64,000 nucleotides of DNA from Croceibacterium_A sp035555595 (lineage in GTDB: Bacteria; Pseudomonadota; Alphaproteobacteria; Sphingomonadales; Sphingomonadaceae). Location: positions 1 to 64,000 of the forward strand of contig DATMGK010000063.1 of the NCBI GenBank assembly GCA_035555595.1. The letters run 5' to 3'. Positions 51,914 through 61,302 of the stretch are shown piece after piece (the stretch's first letter is position 1; each line of letters opens with the position of its first letter). The notes under the pieces were generated by a model. The model ran no database searches, was not told the DNA's origin, and saw nothing but the letters and a program-made list of their open reading frames with translations. The position numbers and the translations under genes are program-made.

Positions 51914-52845
51914 CCGCGCTGGTTCTCGTCGAACATGAAGGCGGCGCGGTAAAGGACGCGACGCTGGCCGCCGTCACTGCCGCCGGTAAACTGGGCGCGG
52001 TCCACGCGCTCGTGACCGGGGAAGGCGCGGATGCGAAGGCTGCGGCCGATGCCGCCGCGAAGATCACGGGCGTAGAGAAGGTCCTCCTCGCCGCCGATCC
52101 CGCCTATGCCCATGCGCTGCCGGAAAACGTCGCGCCGCTCGCCGCCGCGATCATGGCGGATTACGACGCCTTCGTCGCACCAGCCACCACCACTGGCAAG
52201 AACGTGGCCCCGCGCGTGGCCGCGCTGCTCGATGTCATGCAGATCTCCGAAGTGATCGGCATCGAAGGCGAGCGCACTTTTACCCGGCCAATCTATGCGG
52301 GCAACGCCATCGCCACCGTTGAAAGCACCGATGCCAAACTGGTGCTGACAGTGCGCGGCACGGCGTTCGACCGTGCTGCCGCCGAAGGTGGTTCGGCCAG
52401 TGTCGAGGAAGTGGCCGGGCCGGGCGATGCGGGCCTTTCCACCTTCGTTTCGCTGGAAGCCACCAAAAGCGAGCGCCCCGAACTGACCAGTGCGAAAATC
52501 GTCGTATCCGGCGGCCGCGCACTGAAAGATTCGGCGACGTTCGAGCAGGTGCTGCTGCCGCTGGCGGACAAGCTGGGGGCAGCCATCGGCGCGAGCCGGG
52601 CGGCGGTGGACGCTGGCTATATCTCGAACGACTATCAGGTCGGCCAGACCGGCAAGATCGTGGCCCCCGAACTTTATATCGCCATTGGTATTTCGGGCGC
52701 GATCCAGCACCTTGCGGGCATGAAGGATGCCAAGACCATCGTCGCCATCAACAAGGATCCTGACGCCCCGATCTTCCAGATCGCGGACCTGGGACTGGTC
52801 GGTGACCTGTTCGAAATCGTACCGGACCTGACGGCTAAGCTCTGA
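51910..52845 (+). CDS. etfA: Electron transfer flavoprotein alpha subunit
   Basis: 311 residues. The C-terminal FAD-binding domain shows VGQTGKIVAPELYIAIGISGAIQHLAGMK and the NKDPDAPIFQIADLGLVGDL ending of all EtfA proteins. It forms the ETF heterodimer with EtfB. It is followed by 125 bp with no recognised element before the next gene. Confidence 0.97.
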   Translation: MTALVLVEHEGGAVKDATLAAVTAAGKLGAVHALVTGEGADAKAAADAAAKITGVEKVLLAADPAYAHALPENVAPLAAAIMADYDAFVAPATTTGKNVAPRVAALLDVMQISEVIGIEGERTFTRPIYAGNAIATVESTDAKLVLTVRGTAFDRAAAEGGSASVEEVAGPGDAGLSTFVSLEATKSERPELTSAKIVVSGGRALKDSATFEQVLLPLADKLGAAIGASRAAVDAGYISNDYQVGQTGKIVAPELYIAIGISGAIQHLAGMKDAKTIVAINKDPDAPIFQIADLGLVGDLFEIVPDLTAKL

Positions 52846-52970
52846 TCGTTCCCGCCCAGGCCGGGCAGCCAGGAAACAACTGTTTGTAGCGGTTTGTCGC
52901 AAGGCGGGGCCGCCCCTTGCCCGCGTCAGACCGCTGCAATAGCATCCTCCGCGGGAGTTGGAGGATAACT

Positions 52971-53867
52971 ATGAGGAAAGTGAGTTGCTGGACGGCAGCC
53001 GCAGCGCTGCTGATTTCGCCCGCGGCACAGGCACAAGAGGCCGCCGAATTCACACCAAGCAGTGTCTGGGCTGCCGATTACGGAGACGACTATTGCCGTC
53101 TCGTCCGATCGTTCAGCAACGGGCAGGAAGAAATAACCTTCATCCTGCAACGGGTGCAGCCGGGGGCGGACACGCAAGTGATCGTGATCGGCGACTCTCT
53201 CCGCACTTTTCGGGGCTCCACAGAACTGGGATGGCAGTTCCTGCCTAACCAGTCCGAACGCAAATCGCGCTATTCACGATCACAGATCGACGGCGGCCAG
53301 CAATACCTGCGGCTGGATAACGTGATGCTTTCGCCACCGGCAGGCGGAGGAGGTTTCGGGCCCCCTCCACCATACGACAGGACGGGTGAGAAAAATCTGG
53401 CAAAGGGGCTGACCGGCTTCGCTGTCACCAGTGGCCTGACCAAGCCGGTGCGAGTGAGCACAGGCGCGCTCGATGCGCCAGTCGGGGCGTTGCAGACCTG
53501 TACGGATGATCTCCTAACCTCGTGGGGGCTGGACGCCGAAAAGCACAAGACCCTATCGTCCTCAGTCATCGCACCGCCTGCGCCCGGCTGGCTGCCCAGC
53601 GGGACCATCCCTTTCAGCGAGTTCAGCAAGTTCGCCGGCGGGGGTAATCAGGTGCGCATGATGGTGGGTGCGGATGGCAAGCCCACCGCCTGCCACATCT
53701 TCTCCCCTTCGCTGAGCGAGGCGCTGAACAAGAAAATCTGCGATCTGCTGATGGAGAACGCCACCTTCGCGCCCGCCAAGGACGCCAGCGGGCAGGCTAT
53801 CGCCAGCTACTGGATGGGTTCGCCGATGTTCCTCGGCCCACCGATGGGTGGCGGCGGACGGCGCTGA
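52971..53867 (+). CDS. Secreted protein with TonB-like C-terminal domain
   Basis: 298 residues from the ATG at 52971, with a GGAGG site 7 nt upstream. A signal peptide ends near AAQAQ (residue about 22). Residues about 95-140 are Gly/Pro-rich (SPPAGGGGFGPPPP). The last 100 residues (VRMMVGADGKPTACHIFSPSLSEALNKKICDLLMENATFAPAKDASG) look like a TonB C-terminal fold, without membrane anchor or Pro-rich linker. The mature N-terminal half matches no family I know; it has several cysteines. Similar periplasmic proteins are frequent in sphingomonads. Function is not assigned. Confidence 0.72.
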   Translation: MRKVSCWTAAAALLISPAAQAQEAAEFTPSSVWAADYGDDYCRLVRSFSNGQEEITFILQRVQPGADTQVIVIGDSLRTFRGSTELGWQFLPNQSERKSRYSRSQIDGGQQYLRLDNVMLSPPAGGGGFGPPPPYDRTGEKNLAKGLTGFAVTSGLTKPVRVSTGALDAPVGALQTCTDDLLTSWGLDAEKHKTLSSSVIAPPAPGWLPSGTIPFSEFSKFAGGGNQVRMMVGADGKPTACHIFSPSLSEALNKKICDLLMENATFAPAKDASGQAIASYWMGSPMFLGPPMGGGGRR

Positions 53868-53891
53868 TCGCGTTCTTGCGGATAATGGCTT

Positions 53892-54431
53892 CTAGCGGCC
53901 CGGTTTGCGTTCCAGCAGCCGGGCCGCTTCTCTATCGGGCATCATCGCGCTGCGCATCGGCGTGAAACCCAGCTTCCCGGCGAGGGCGAGCGAGGCCCCG
54001 TTCCCCTCTGCGATCAGGCAAACGATGGGTTGCGAGCCGTGCTCTTGCTCGAACCACGCCAGCACCGCCGTCATCGCTTCTGACGCCAGCCCTCTGCCAC
54101 CGCGGTCATGACGCAGAATCCAGCCTGCTTCGGGCTTGTCGTCGAAATCGACGCCCAGGCCGCGGTAGGTGTGGAACACGCCGCAGCTTCCGATCAGTTC
54201 ATCGCTGCCCCGCTCACGCACCATGAAGCTGCCATAACCATAGAGCAGCCACGACCCGGCGCTGCGCGAAAAGCGCATGAAATGATCTGTTCTGTCGCTG
54301 GACGAACCGAGAAAACGGCCGGTTTCCGGGTGAGAGGCGATCGCGTGCATCGCCCAGACGTCGTCCTTGTGCGGCAGTGACAGTTCCAGCCGCTCCGTCA
54401 CCAGCAGCGGTGCATTCATTCCATCGGTCAT
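53892..54431 (-). CDS. GNAT-family N-acetyltransferase (RimJ/RimL-like)
   Basis: 179 residues from the ATG at 54431, which overlaps the DUF445 stop (ATGA); a second ATG (MNAPLL) is four codons on. TERLELSLPHKDDVWAMHAIASHPETGRFLG is the usual RimJ/RimL start, and RGGRGLASEAMTAVLAWFEQEHG is the acetyl-CoA loop. The substrate may be a protein N-terminus or a small amine; unknown. Confidence 0.85.
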   Translation of the reverse strand: MTDGMNAPLLVTERLELSLPHKDDVWAMHAIASHPETGRFLGSSSDRTDHFMRFSRSAGSWLLYGYGSFMVRERGSDELIGSCGVFHTYRGLGVDFDDKPEAGWILRHDRGGRGLASEAMTAVLAWFEQEHGSQPIVCLIAEGNGASLALAGKLGFTPMRSAMMPDREAARLLERKPGR

Positions 54432-55753
54432 AGCCACTGCGATAGAGCGTGGATCGCCATCCCGACAAGGCCGCCCACCAGCGTGCCGTTGATGCGAATA
54501 AACTGCAGGTCGCGCCCCACCGCACGTTCGATCCGGCCAGTCACCGTCCGCGCATCCCACCGGCGCACCGTTTCCGACACCAGTTGCACGATCTGCGAGC
54601 CATATCGCGTTGCAATGCCCACAGCGGTTCGACGGGCGAACCGGTTGACCTGCCATTGCAGTGCCGGGTCTTGCTGAAGGGCGCGGCCAAGCTCCGCCAG
54701 ACTGGCGCCAAGCTGACCGGCGAAGGCCTTGTCCGGATTGCGCGACATGTCGATCAGCGAATGGCGCAGCTTTTCCCAAATACCCATCCACCAGTCACCC
54801 ACTGCCGGGTTGGCGAGTATCTCGCGCTTGGCCGACTCTACTCTGGCGCGCATTTCAGGATCGTGGGCAAGGTCATGAGCAAGCTTCTCCAGCCCTTCCT
54901 CGATTGTCTTGCGCAAGGGATGCGCGGGATCGACCAGTACTTCGGCCAGCAGTCGGTAAAGACCGTCGAGCACGGAATTGGCCAGGCGCTCGTCCAGGCC
55001 CGTCCAGCGCAGCACCGCGTTGGCGCGCGAATGGATCACGTCGCGCACCATATCCTCGTTCTTTTCCAGCGTAACACCGGTCCAGCGGATCAGCGAATCG
55101 AGCAGCGGGCGGTGGCGACCCTCTGCGATCGCCGCATCCAGCGCTCCGCCCAGCATAGGCGAAACCTCGATCCGTTCCGCCTGCCGCGCCAGCCCGGCCT
55201 TCACCTGAGTGCCCAGCCGTTCCGGGTCGAGCGATTCGAGCAGTTCCGCCAGCAGGCTGGCTGCCCCTTCCCGCACGCGGCTCTGCCCGCCCATTCGCGG
55301 TTCGGCCAGGAAGTCTCCGGCCGCGCGCGCGAGGTTCATGTCGCGCATCCGGCGGGCCACGACGGTCGGGGTTAGGAAATTGTCGCGCAGGAAGCCCGCC
55401 ATCGTATCGGCGATGCGGTCCTTGTTCGCAGGGATGATAGCCGTGTGAGGGATCGGCAGGCCCAAGGGATGGCGGAACAGGGCCGTTACGGCGAACCAAT
55501 CCGCCAGGCCGCCAACCATCGCCGCTTCGGCAAAGGCAACGACATAGCCGACCGCCGGATGCACGCCTTCAAACCGCCGGGCGACGATGAACACTGCCGC
55601 CATCAGCACCAGCAACGCACTGGCGATCAGCCGCATCCTGCGCGCCTGATCCACCGTGGTGCCTGCCCGCAAGGCTGGCACCTGCGGTTGCGACTGGCCC
55701 TCGGGAGGGCCTGGCTGCTTATTCTGCGGGATGAGCCCGCGCCCGGTCGGCAT
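54428..55753 (-). CDS. DUF445 membrane protein
   Basis: 441 residues if it starts at the ATG at 55753, which lies 35 nt inside the 3' end of the RND gene. An ATG at 55636 (MRLIASALL) would give a shorter form that starts just before the first membrane helix. The DUF445 pattern is clear: GLADWFAVTALFRHPLGLPIPHTAIIPANKDRIA near the N-terminus, a long helical middle, and a C-terminal helix LQFIRINGTLVGGLVGMAIH. Its function is unknown. It and the following acetyltransferase follow the RND pump on the same strand. Confidence 0.83.
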   Translation of the reverse strand: MPTGRGLIPQNKQPGPPEGQSQPQVPALRAGTTVDQARRMRLIASALLVLMAAVFIVARRFEGVHPAVGYVVAFAEAAMVGGLADWFAVTALFRHPLGLPIPHTAIIPANKDRIADTMAGFLRDNFLTPTVVARRMRDMNLARAAGDFLAEPRMGGQSRVREGAASLLAELLESLDPERLGTQVKAGLARQAERIEVSPMLGGALDAAIAEGRHRPLLDSLIRWTGVTLEKNEDMVRDVIHSRANAVLRWTGLDERLANSVLDGLYRLLAEVLVDPAHPLRKTIEEGLEKLAHDLAHDPEMRARVESAKREILANPAVGDWWMGIWEKLRHSLIDMSRNPDKAFAGQLGASLAELGRALQQDPALQWQVNRFARRTAVGIATRYGSQIVQLVSETVRRWDARTVTGRIERAVGRDLQFIRINGTLVGGLVGMAIHALSQWL

Positions 55754-58700
55754 GGGAATCTTCGGGACGGTAAGTCAGCATCCGCTGCCGCAGCCACGGG
55801 CCAAGCCGCTTTTCAAGGCCATCGGCCAGACTGAACCCCGCCGGCACGATCACCAGCGTCAGCAGCGTCGACAGCAGCAGGCCGCCGATGACCGTATAAC
55901 CCATCGGCGCACGCCACGCGGCATCCCCGGAAATAGAGATTGCGGTGGGGACCATACCCGCCGTCATCGCCACGGTGGTCATCAAAATGGGCTGCGCGCG
56001 CTTGTGCCCGGCATCGATGATCGCGGCCTTCTTCGGAACGCCGCTTTCCATCTCCTCCAGCGCGAAGTCGATGAGAAGGATCGAGTTCTTGGCGACGATG
56101 CCCAGCAACATCAGAAGGCCGATATAAACCGCGATGGAAACCGGCTCTGGCTGGCCCGTTCGCACCACCCCAATGAGGACCAGCGCCAAGAGCCCGCCTA
56201 AGGGCGCAAGCAGAAGCGAGGTCATGTTGACCAGCGGCGAGACAAAGCGCCGATAGAGCAGCACCAGCACAGCGAAGACCAGCAGGATACCGCTGACCAC
56301 CGCGACGACGAAGTTCTGGATCAGCTCCTGCTGCCACTTCTCGTCACCCACGGGGGCATTCGATACGCCTGCGGGGAGATTTTCCATGATCGGCAGCTTG
56401 TTGATGGCGTCCTGCACCGGCCCTTTCAGCTGGCCGGGCGCAAGATCGGCACCGACGAAGATACGGCGCGATTGGTTGAAACGCTGGATCTGTGTCGGCC
56501 CCGCACCGAAGCGAATTTCCGCCACACGGCTAAGCGGGACCGATCCACCTGCCGAAGTCTGCACCGGCAGATTTTCGATAGTGGAGAGATCACGCCGCGA
56601 TTCCTTGGGCAGTACCACACGGATCGGCACCTGACGGTCGCTTAGCGAGAACTTGGCGGCATTCTGATCGATCTCGCCCAAGGTGGCGATACGAATGGCC
56701 TGGCTGAGCGCAGAAGTCGTGACGCCAAGCTGCGCCGCCAGATCGAGCCGGGGGACAATGATCAGTTCCGGGCGCTGAAGGTCCGCGGCGATACGCGGAG
56801 CGACTACGCCGGGCACGCCCTGCATCTGTTCGGCCAGCGTCTGCGCGGTCGACTGCAGCAGTTCAGGATTGGAACCGTTGAGCATGACCGAGATGTCCCG
56901 GCCCGTGCCGCCGCCGCCCGATTGCGACGAGAAACTGATACGCGCGTCAGCGATCTCGTGCAGTTCGGGCAGTACGCGCCGTTCGAATTCCTGGCTGGTC
57001 ACCTTGCGGTCTGCATTCAGCACGATGAAATGGTTGGCGGATCCTTCGCTGATCCGCTCCAGAATACGCCCGACTTCAGGCTGCTTTTCCATGATGCGCG
57101 CAACCTGAGAAGAAACCACCTCCGTCTGTTCGATAGTGGTGCCGGGCACCATCTCGACATTCAGGCGGCTGGTATCCTCGTCCGTCGTCGGCTGGAACTG
57201 CTGGGGCAAGTTCATCAGCAACGCAACTGTCAGGGCGAGAGCACCGATGCCCCCAAGGAACATCCAGAACCGATGATCGCGGAAACGGCCCCGCACCTTG
57301 TACACATGCCACTTGCCGAACCCTTGGGACGACACGGACACAAACGCGCGCAGGACCAGCCACATCGCCACGCCCAAGGCGAACGCGATCGCGAGCACGA
57401 TCGTGCTGCCCAGATCACCCAGCCCGAACGAGTCAGGGCTGACAATAAGGAACAACGGCAGGCCGACGATAAACACTGTGAACAGGAATTCGAGCGGGAG
57501 ATACCACCAACGCTCCACATCGGGCCGGTCATGCCGCGTGCGGAATTCATTAACCTTGCGCGTGTCCAGCGTCCAGCGGAGGAGCGCCATATAGCGGTCC
57601 ATCATCCGCCCTTCGCCATGGGTGGCATGCCCTTTGGCCTGAAGGAAATAGGCAGCAATCATCGGCGTGATCATCCGCGCCACCGCAAGGCTGAGCAGCA
57701 CCGCCGCGACCACGGTGAGGCCGAAGTTCTTGAAGAACTGGCCCGAAATGCCCGGCATCAGACCCACCGGAAGGAACACGGCGACGATCGAAAGGCTGGT
57801 GGCCACAACAGCCAGGCCGATTTCGTCAGCCGCGTCGATCGATGCCTGATAGGCGCTTTTGCCCATACGCATGTGGCGCACGATATTCTCGATCTCAACG
57901 ATCGCGTCGTCCACCAGGACGCCCGCGACGAGGCTGAGCGCCAGCAGGGTCATCTGGTTGAGCGTGAAGCCCAGCATGTCCATGAACCAGAACGTCGGTA
58001 TCGCAGACAGCGGGATGGCCAGCGCCGCAATCACCGTTGCGCGCCAGTCCCGCAGGAACAGGAACACCACGATAACGGCCAGGATGGCCCCTTCAACCAG
58101 CGCGGCGATGGAGCTTTCGTATTGCTCCTTCGTATAGTCCACGTTGGTGAAAAGCTGGGTGAAGCGGATGCCCGGATTATCCGCTTCGATGGACTTCATT
58201 TCCTCAATGGCAGCGTCATAGACGGTAACGTCCGAAGCGCCCTTAGCGCGCTCTATGCCGAAGGTGACGACCTGGCGGCCATTTAGCTTGGCAATGGACG
58301 TCTGTTCCGAGAAGCCGTCATAGACATTGGCGACCTGATCCAGCCTGATCGTGCGCCCGCTGCCGAGGCTGATGCGGGTGTTCGAAAGCTGCAGCGCGGT
58401 GTCCGCGTTGCCAAGCACGCGAACAGACTGGCGCGAACCGGCAATCTCCGCCGCGCCGCCCGCCGCGTCCGTGTTCACCTGCCTCAGCGCCGTGTTGATC
58501 TGGCTTGCGGTGACGCCCAGCGACTGCATCCGCGCCGGGTCCAGCACCACCCGGATTTCGCGGTCTACACCGCCTGAGCGGCCGACAGAGGCCATGCCTT
58601 CGATCGACAGCAGGCGGCGCGCGATCGTGTCGTCGATGAACCAGCTGAGCTGTTCCATCGTCATGTCATCGGCCGACACCGCGAAATAGCCGATCGGGCC

Positions 58701-59117
58701 ATTGCCGCCGACTTCGATCTTGCTGACGCGCGGTTCCAGAATACCGTCAGGCAGATCACCGCGAATCTGGTCGACGGCGTTCTTTACGTCGTTAACGGCC
58801 TGGTTCGAATCCACGCCGATCTGGAACTGAACGGAGGTATTGCTGCTGCCTTCGCGCGCAGTGGACTGAATCTCGTCCACCCCATTCACCGACCTGACGG
58901 CGGCTTCGACCTTCTGCGTGATCTGCGTCTCGATCTCCGTCGGCGAGGCGCCGGGCTGGCTGATCGTGACGTTGACCGCCGGGAAATCGATATCAGGGCT
59001 GTCGTTGACGTCCATTCCGCTGAACGAGACAAGCCCCGCCAGCGTCAATCCGATGAAGATGACGATCGGAACGATCGGGTTACGGATCGACCACGCGGAA
59101 ATGTAACGCAGGTTCAT
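55719..59117 (-). CDS. RND-family efflux permease
   Basis: 1132 residues. A typical AcrB-like layout: N-terminal helix, periplasmic PN/PC loops, the GVLVDDAIVEIEN segment of helix 4, and a repeat. It is about 90 residues longer than the roughly 1040 of AcrB. The excess is between the two halves at about 515-612 (bases about 57280-57570), where FLFTVFIVGLPLFLIV and STIVLAIAFALGVAMWLVL make two extra hydrophobic helices. It exports drugs or metals together with the adaptor upstream (4-nt overlap). No outer-membrane TolC-like gene and no regulator is adjacent. Confidence 0.93.
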   Translation of the reverse strand: MNLRYISAWSIRNPIVPIVIFIGLTLAGLVSFSGMDVNDSPDIDFPAVNVTISQPGASPTEIETQITQKVEAAVRSVNGVDEIQSTAREGSSNTSVQFQIGVDSNQAVNDVKNAVDQIRGDLPDGILEPRVSKIEVGGNGPIGYFAVSADDMTMEQLSWFIDDTIARRLLSIEGMASVGRSGGVDREIRVVLDPARMQSLGVTASQINTALRQVNTDAAGGAAEIAGSRQSVRVLGNADTALQLSNTRISLGSGRTIRLDQVANVYDGFSEQTSIAKLNGRQVVTFGIERAKGASDVTVYDAAIEEMKSIEADNPGIRFTQLFTNVDYTKEQYESSIAALVEGAILAVIVVFLFLRDWRATVIAALAIPLSAIPTFWFMDMLGFTLNQMTLLALSLVAGVLVDDAIVEIENIVRHMRMGKSAYQASIDAADEIGLAVVATSLSIVAVFLPVGLMPGISGQFFKNFGLTVVAAVLLSLAVARMITPMIAAYFLQAKGHATHGEGRMMDRYMALLRWTLDTRKVNEFRTRHDRPDVERWWYLPLEFLFTVFIVGLPLFLIVSPDSFGLGDLGSTIVLAIAFALGVAMWLVLRAFVSVSSQGFGKWHVYKVRGRFRDHRFWMFLGGIGALALTVALLMNLPQQFQPTTDEDTSRLNVEMVPGTTIEQTEVVSSQVARIMEKQPEVGRILERISEGSANHFIVLNADRKVTSQEFERRVLPELHEIADARISFSSQSGGGGTGRDISVMLNGSNPELLQSTAQTLAEQMQGVPGVVAPRIAADLQRPELIIVPRLDLAAQLGVTTSALSQAIRIATLGEIDQNAAKFSLSDRQVPIRVVLPKESRRDLSTIENLPVQTSAGGSVPLSRVAEIRFGAGPTQIQRFNQSRRIFVGADLAPGQLKGPVQDAINKLPIMENLPAGVSNAPVGDEKWQQELIQNFVVAVVSGILLVFAVLVLLYRRFVSPLVNMTSLLLAPLGGLLALVLIGVVRTGQPEPVSIAVYIGLLMLLGIVAKNSILLIDFALEEMESGVPKKAAIIDAGHKRAQPILMTTVAMTAGMVPTAISISGDAAWRAPMGYTVIGGLLLSTLLTLVIVPAGFSLADGLEKRLGPWLRQRMLTYRPEDSHADRARAHPAE

Positions 59118-60325
59118 TGGTTGGCAGCCTGCTCCGTTCCGGCTCCGGTCATGCGGACCGGCTTCACGCGGTCGCCTTCGTTCAGGAAGCCGCCTGCACG
59201 GGCAATCACGTTCTCGCTTCCATCCAGACCGGCGACGACGGCAATACCTTCTTCCGTCACGATGCCGGTCCTGACGTTGCGCCGTTCCACCCGGTTATCC
59301 TTGTTGACGACATAGACATAGCTGCCCTTCTCGTCGGATTGGATCGCGCTTTCCGGAAGCCGCGGGGCCACGATGGCGCCACGGGCGATCTCCGCCGATG
59401 CGAAGCCGCCGGGGCGCAACGCCGGATCGTAGGGAAGCAGTATCCGCGCGGACCCTTGCCGGGTCTGCGGATCGATCACCTGCGGAAGCTGCCAGATGCG
59501 GCCCACAAAGCTCTTGTCGCTGCCAACGGGGACGATGGTTGCCGTGGTGCCGACGGAAACCGCCGCCAAATCATCCTCGTTCATCGCTGCGAGCAGTTCC
59601 ATCTCGCCGCCCTGGGCCATGGTAAACGGAGCAGTGGCGCCTGCGCCCAGAACCTGCCCCACTTCGACATTGCGTTCGAGAATGAGCCCGGCGACCGGAG
59701 CGACGATATTAAGCCGCGCGTTGCGGGCCAGCAGTTCTCGATATTGTGCTTCCGCCACTTTCACGCGCGCCACGGCAGCATCGCGGGTGGCGGTCAGCCG
59801 ATCCACATCAGCCTTGGAAATGAAACCACGGTCGACCAGTTGCAGCGCCCGGTCCAGATTGGACTGCGCGAGATCGGCATCAGCCTTGGCAACATCGATC
59901 TGCGCGGCTGAACTCAACGCTTGCTGGCTCTGCACCGAACGGTCGATAACGGCCAGCACCTGACCGGCGCGGACCCAGTCGCCCGCCTCGACCGGAACGG
60001 AAACGACCCGGCCACCGTCGCCGACGACGCCGACAGCGATCTCACGTCGCGCAGCCAGCGATCCGGTGGCGCTGATTGCGCCCTGCACGGTGGCCCTGCC
60101 CGGCGCGATGATGGAAACGGTCGGCACCTGATCCCCTTCCGGGGCAGGAAAGGCCGATTCTTCACCTCGCCCGAAGTAAAGCAGGGAGCCACCCGCAAGC
60201 AGCGCGAGAATCACTATGGCGATGACGAGCATTCGCCGCCGCCGGGCGCGGCCGTCTACAGCACCGAGTTCATCCGACACGTCTTCGGTGCCGCTCAGGT
60301 CAGCCACTGTGGTTTCGTAGTTCAT
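59114..60325 (-). CDS. RND efflux periplasmic adaptor (membrane fusion protein)
   Basis: 403 residues. One N-terminal membrane helix (about 33-52), then the lipoyl-like half ASGDWVRAGQVLAVID-type segment (VPVEAGDWVRAGQVLAVIDRS), a helical hairpin at about 130-190, and the second lipoyl half followed by beta-barrel domains. It links the RND permease to an outer-membrane channel. Gene order adaptor then permease with a 4-nt overlap is standard. Confidence 0.93.
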   Translation of the reverse strand: MNYETTVADLSGTEDVSDELGAVDGRARRRRMLVIAIVILALLAGGSLLYFGRGEESAFPAPEGDQVPTVSIIAPGRATVQGAISATGSLAARREIAVGVVGDGGRVVSVPVEAGDWVRAGQVLAVIDRSVQSQQALSSAAQIDVAKADADLAQSNLDRALQLVDRGFISKADVDRLTATRDAAVARVKVAEAQYRELLARNARLNIVAPVAGLILERNVEVGQVLGAGATAPFTMAQGGEMELLAAMNEDDLAAVSVGTTATIVPVGSDKSFVGRIWQLPQVIDPQTRQGSARILLPYDPALRPGGFASAEIARGAIVAPRLPESAIQSDEKGSYVYVVNKDNRVERRNVRTGIVTEEGIAVVAGLDGSENVIARAGGFLNEGDRVKPVRMTGAGTEQAANQ

Positions 60326-60508
60326 GCGCGGATCGCCTCATCGCCTCGGCCCGACCTCTCTACGGCAGAGACCATATCACGTTTGCCTGCACCGCACATG
60401 CGTTGCAGGCGTTCGTTGTTGCCGCATAGCCGTGCCCGATCCTGACCGCAACGCGGCAACTTTGCCGCACCTGCGGTATCATGCCCGCATGGCAGTAATA
60501 CCAAGCGC

Positions 60509-60548
60509 AAAAACAAGGCGGGACCGAACTTTCGCCCGGCCCCGCCTT
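60509..60548 (-). terminator. Intrinsic terminator after the GlsB gene
   Basis: On the minus strand GGCGGG and CCG pair with CGG and CCCGCC around a GGGCGAAAGTT loop, followed by a TTGTTTTT tract. It lies 36 nt after the stop of the GlsB-like gene. The rest of the gap 60326-60508, upstream of the adaptor, holds no gene I can support and presumably contains the pump promoter. Confidence 0.8.
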
Positions 60549-60584
60549 CACTTGTATTAAATTGTCTCTGAAGCGAATTCGGGC

Positions 60585-60851
60585 TTAGCGAACCCGTCCA
60601 CGCTGGACCAGATTGACGATGGCGAGCAGTACGATCGCCCCGACCACCGCTACGAGCAGGCCGGCGAGCGAAAATTCCTGCACAGACGTGGAAATGCCGA
60701 GCAGCGGCCCTGCCAGCAGATTGCCGATCAGCGAACCGATGATGCCAACCACGATATTCCAGAAGATACCCATGGATGCGTCACGGTTCATGACCATGCT
60801 GGCCAGCCAGCCTGCGACGCCGCCGACGATTAGCGCGATGATCCATCCCAT
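60585..60851 (-). CDS. GlsB/YeaQ/YmgE-family stress-response membrane protein
   Basis: 88 residues with three hydrophobic segments. The family pattern is GWIIALIVGGVAGWLASMVM and GIFWNIVVGIIGSLIGNLLAGPLLG, both glycine-rich. A GGAGG site lies about 9 nt before the ATG at 60851. Members are small inner-membrane proteins linked with general stress or transglycosylase-associated functions; the mechanism is unknown. An EcfG-type promoter match lies just upstream, which fits a general stress gene. Confidence 0.88.
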   Translation of the reverse strand: MGWIIALIVGGVAGWLASMVMNRDASMGIFWNIVVGIIGSLIGNLLAGPLLGISTSVQEFSLAGLLVAVVGAIVLLAIVNLVQRGRVR

Positions 60852-60894
60852 AAAGCCGTTCCTCCTGTTGGCGCATCCTGCAGCGCGCCTTTGA

Positions 60895-60919
60895 AACGGC
60901 GAGCGGCCGGATGCGTTCC
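60895..60919 (-). promoter_or_regulatory. Likely EcfG-type (general stress sigma) promoter of the GlsB-like gene
   Basis: On the minus strand GGAAC, exactly 16 nt, then CGTT. This matches the alphaproteobacterial EcfG consensus GGAAC-N16/17-CGTT in all nine conserved positions. It is 44 nt from the start codon, giving a plausible 5' leader of about 35-40 nt. Confidence 0.7.
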
Positions 60920-61002
60920 CCGCGGCAGCGCCATCGGGAGGAGGAATGTTGCGCCTTAAGACGCCGGAGGCCAAGTAAATTGAGGTTTCGCGCCTGAGCC
61001 GC

Positions 61003-61302
61003 TCAGTATTTGAGCTGGCGTTCGTAGAGGTCGCGATAGTGCTGGATACGGGTGACCCGCAGGCCCTGCATCCCCGAACGATCCACCGCGCGCTGCCAGC
61101 CCGCGAATTCCTCAAGAGTCAGATTATACCGCTCCAGAACCTCGTCGATGGTCAGCAGGCCACCATTGACGGCAGCGACCACTTCGGCCTTGCGACGCAC
61201 GACCCAGCGCTTCGTCGCGGGCGACGGCAGGTCTGCGATAGTCAGCGGCTCTCCGAGCGGGCCGATGACCTGGGCCGGGCGGATTTTCTGGTTCTCGATC
61301 AT
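61003..61302 (-). CDS. sciP: SciP-like CtrA inhibitor (DUF1153)
   Basis: 99 residues. VIGPLGEPLTIADLPSPATKRWVVRRKAEVVAAVNGGLLTIDEVLERYNLTLEEFAGWQRAVDRSGMQGLRVTRIQHYR is the DUF1153 pattern over its full length, with a helix-turn-helix at about 30-70. In Caulobacter SciP binds CtrA and the CtrA target promoters in G1 cells and stops transcription of the flagellar and cell-cycle genes. It overlaps the gene before it by 4 nt (ATGA). No other gene follows in the transcript within 150 bp. Confidence 0.93.
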   Translation of the reverse strand: MIENQKIRPAQVIGPLGEPLTIADLPSPATKRWVVRRKAEVVAAVNGGLLTIDEVLERYNLTLEEFAGWQRAVDRSGMQGLRVTRIQHYRDLYERQLKY

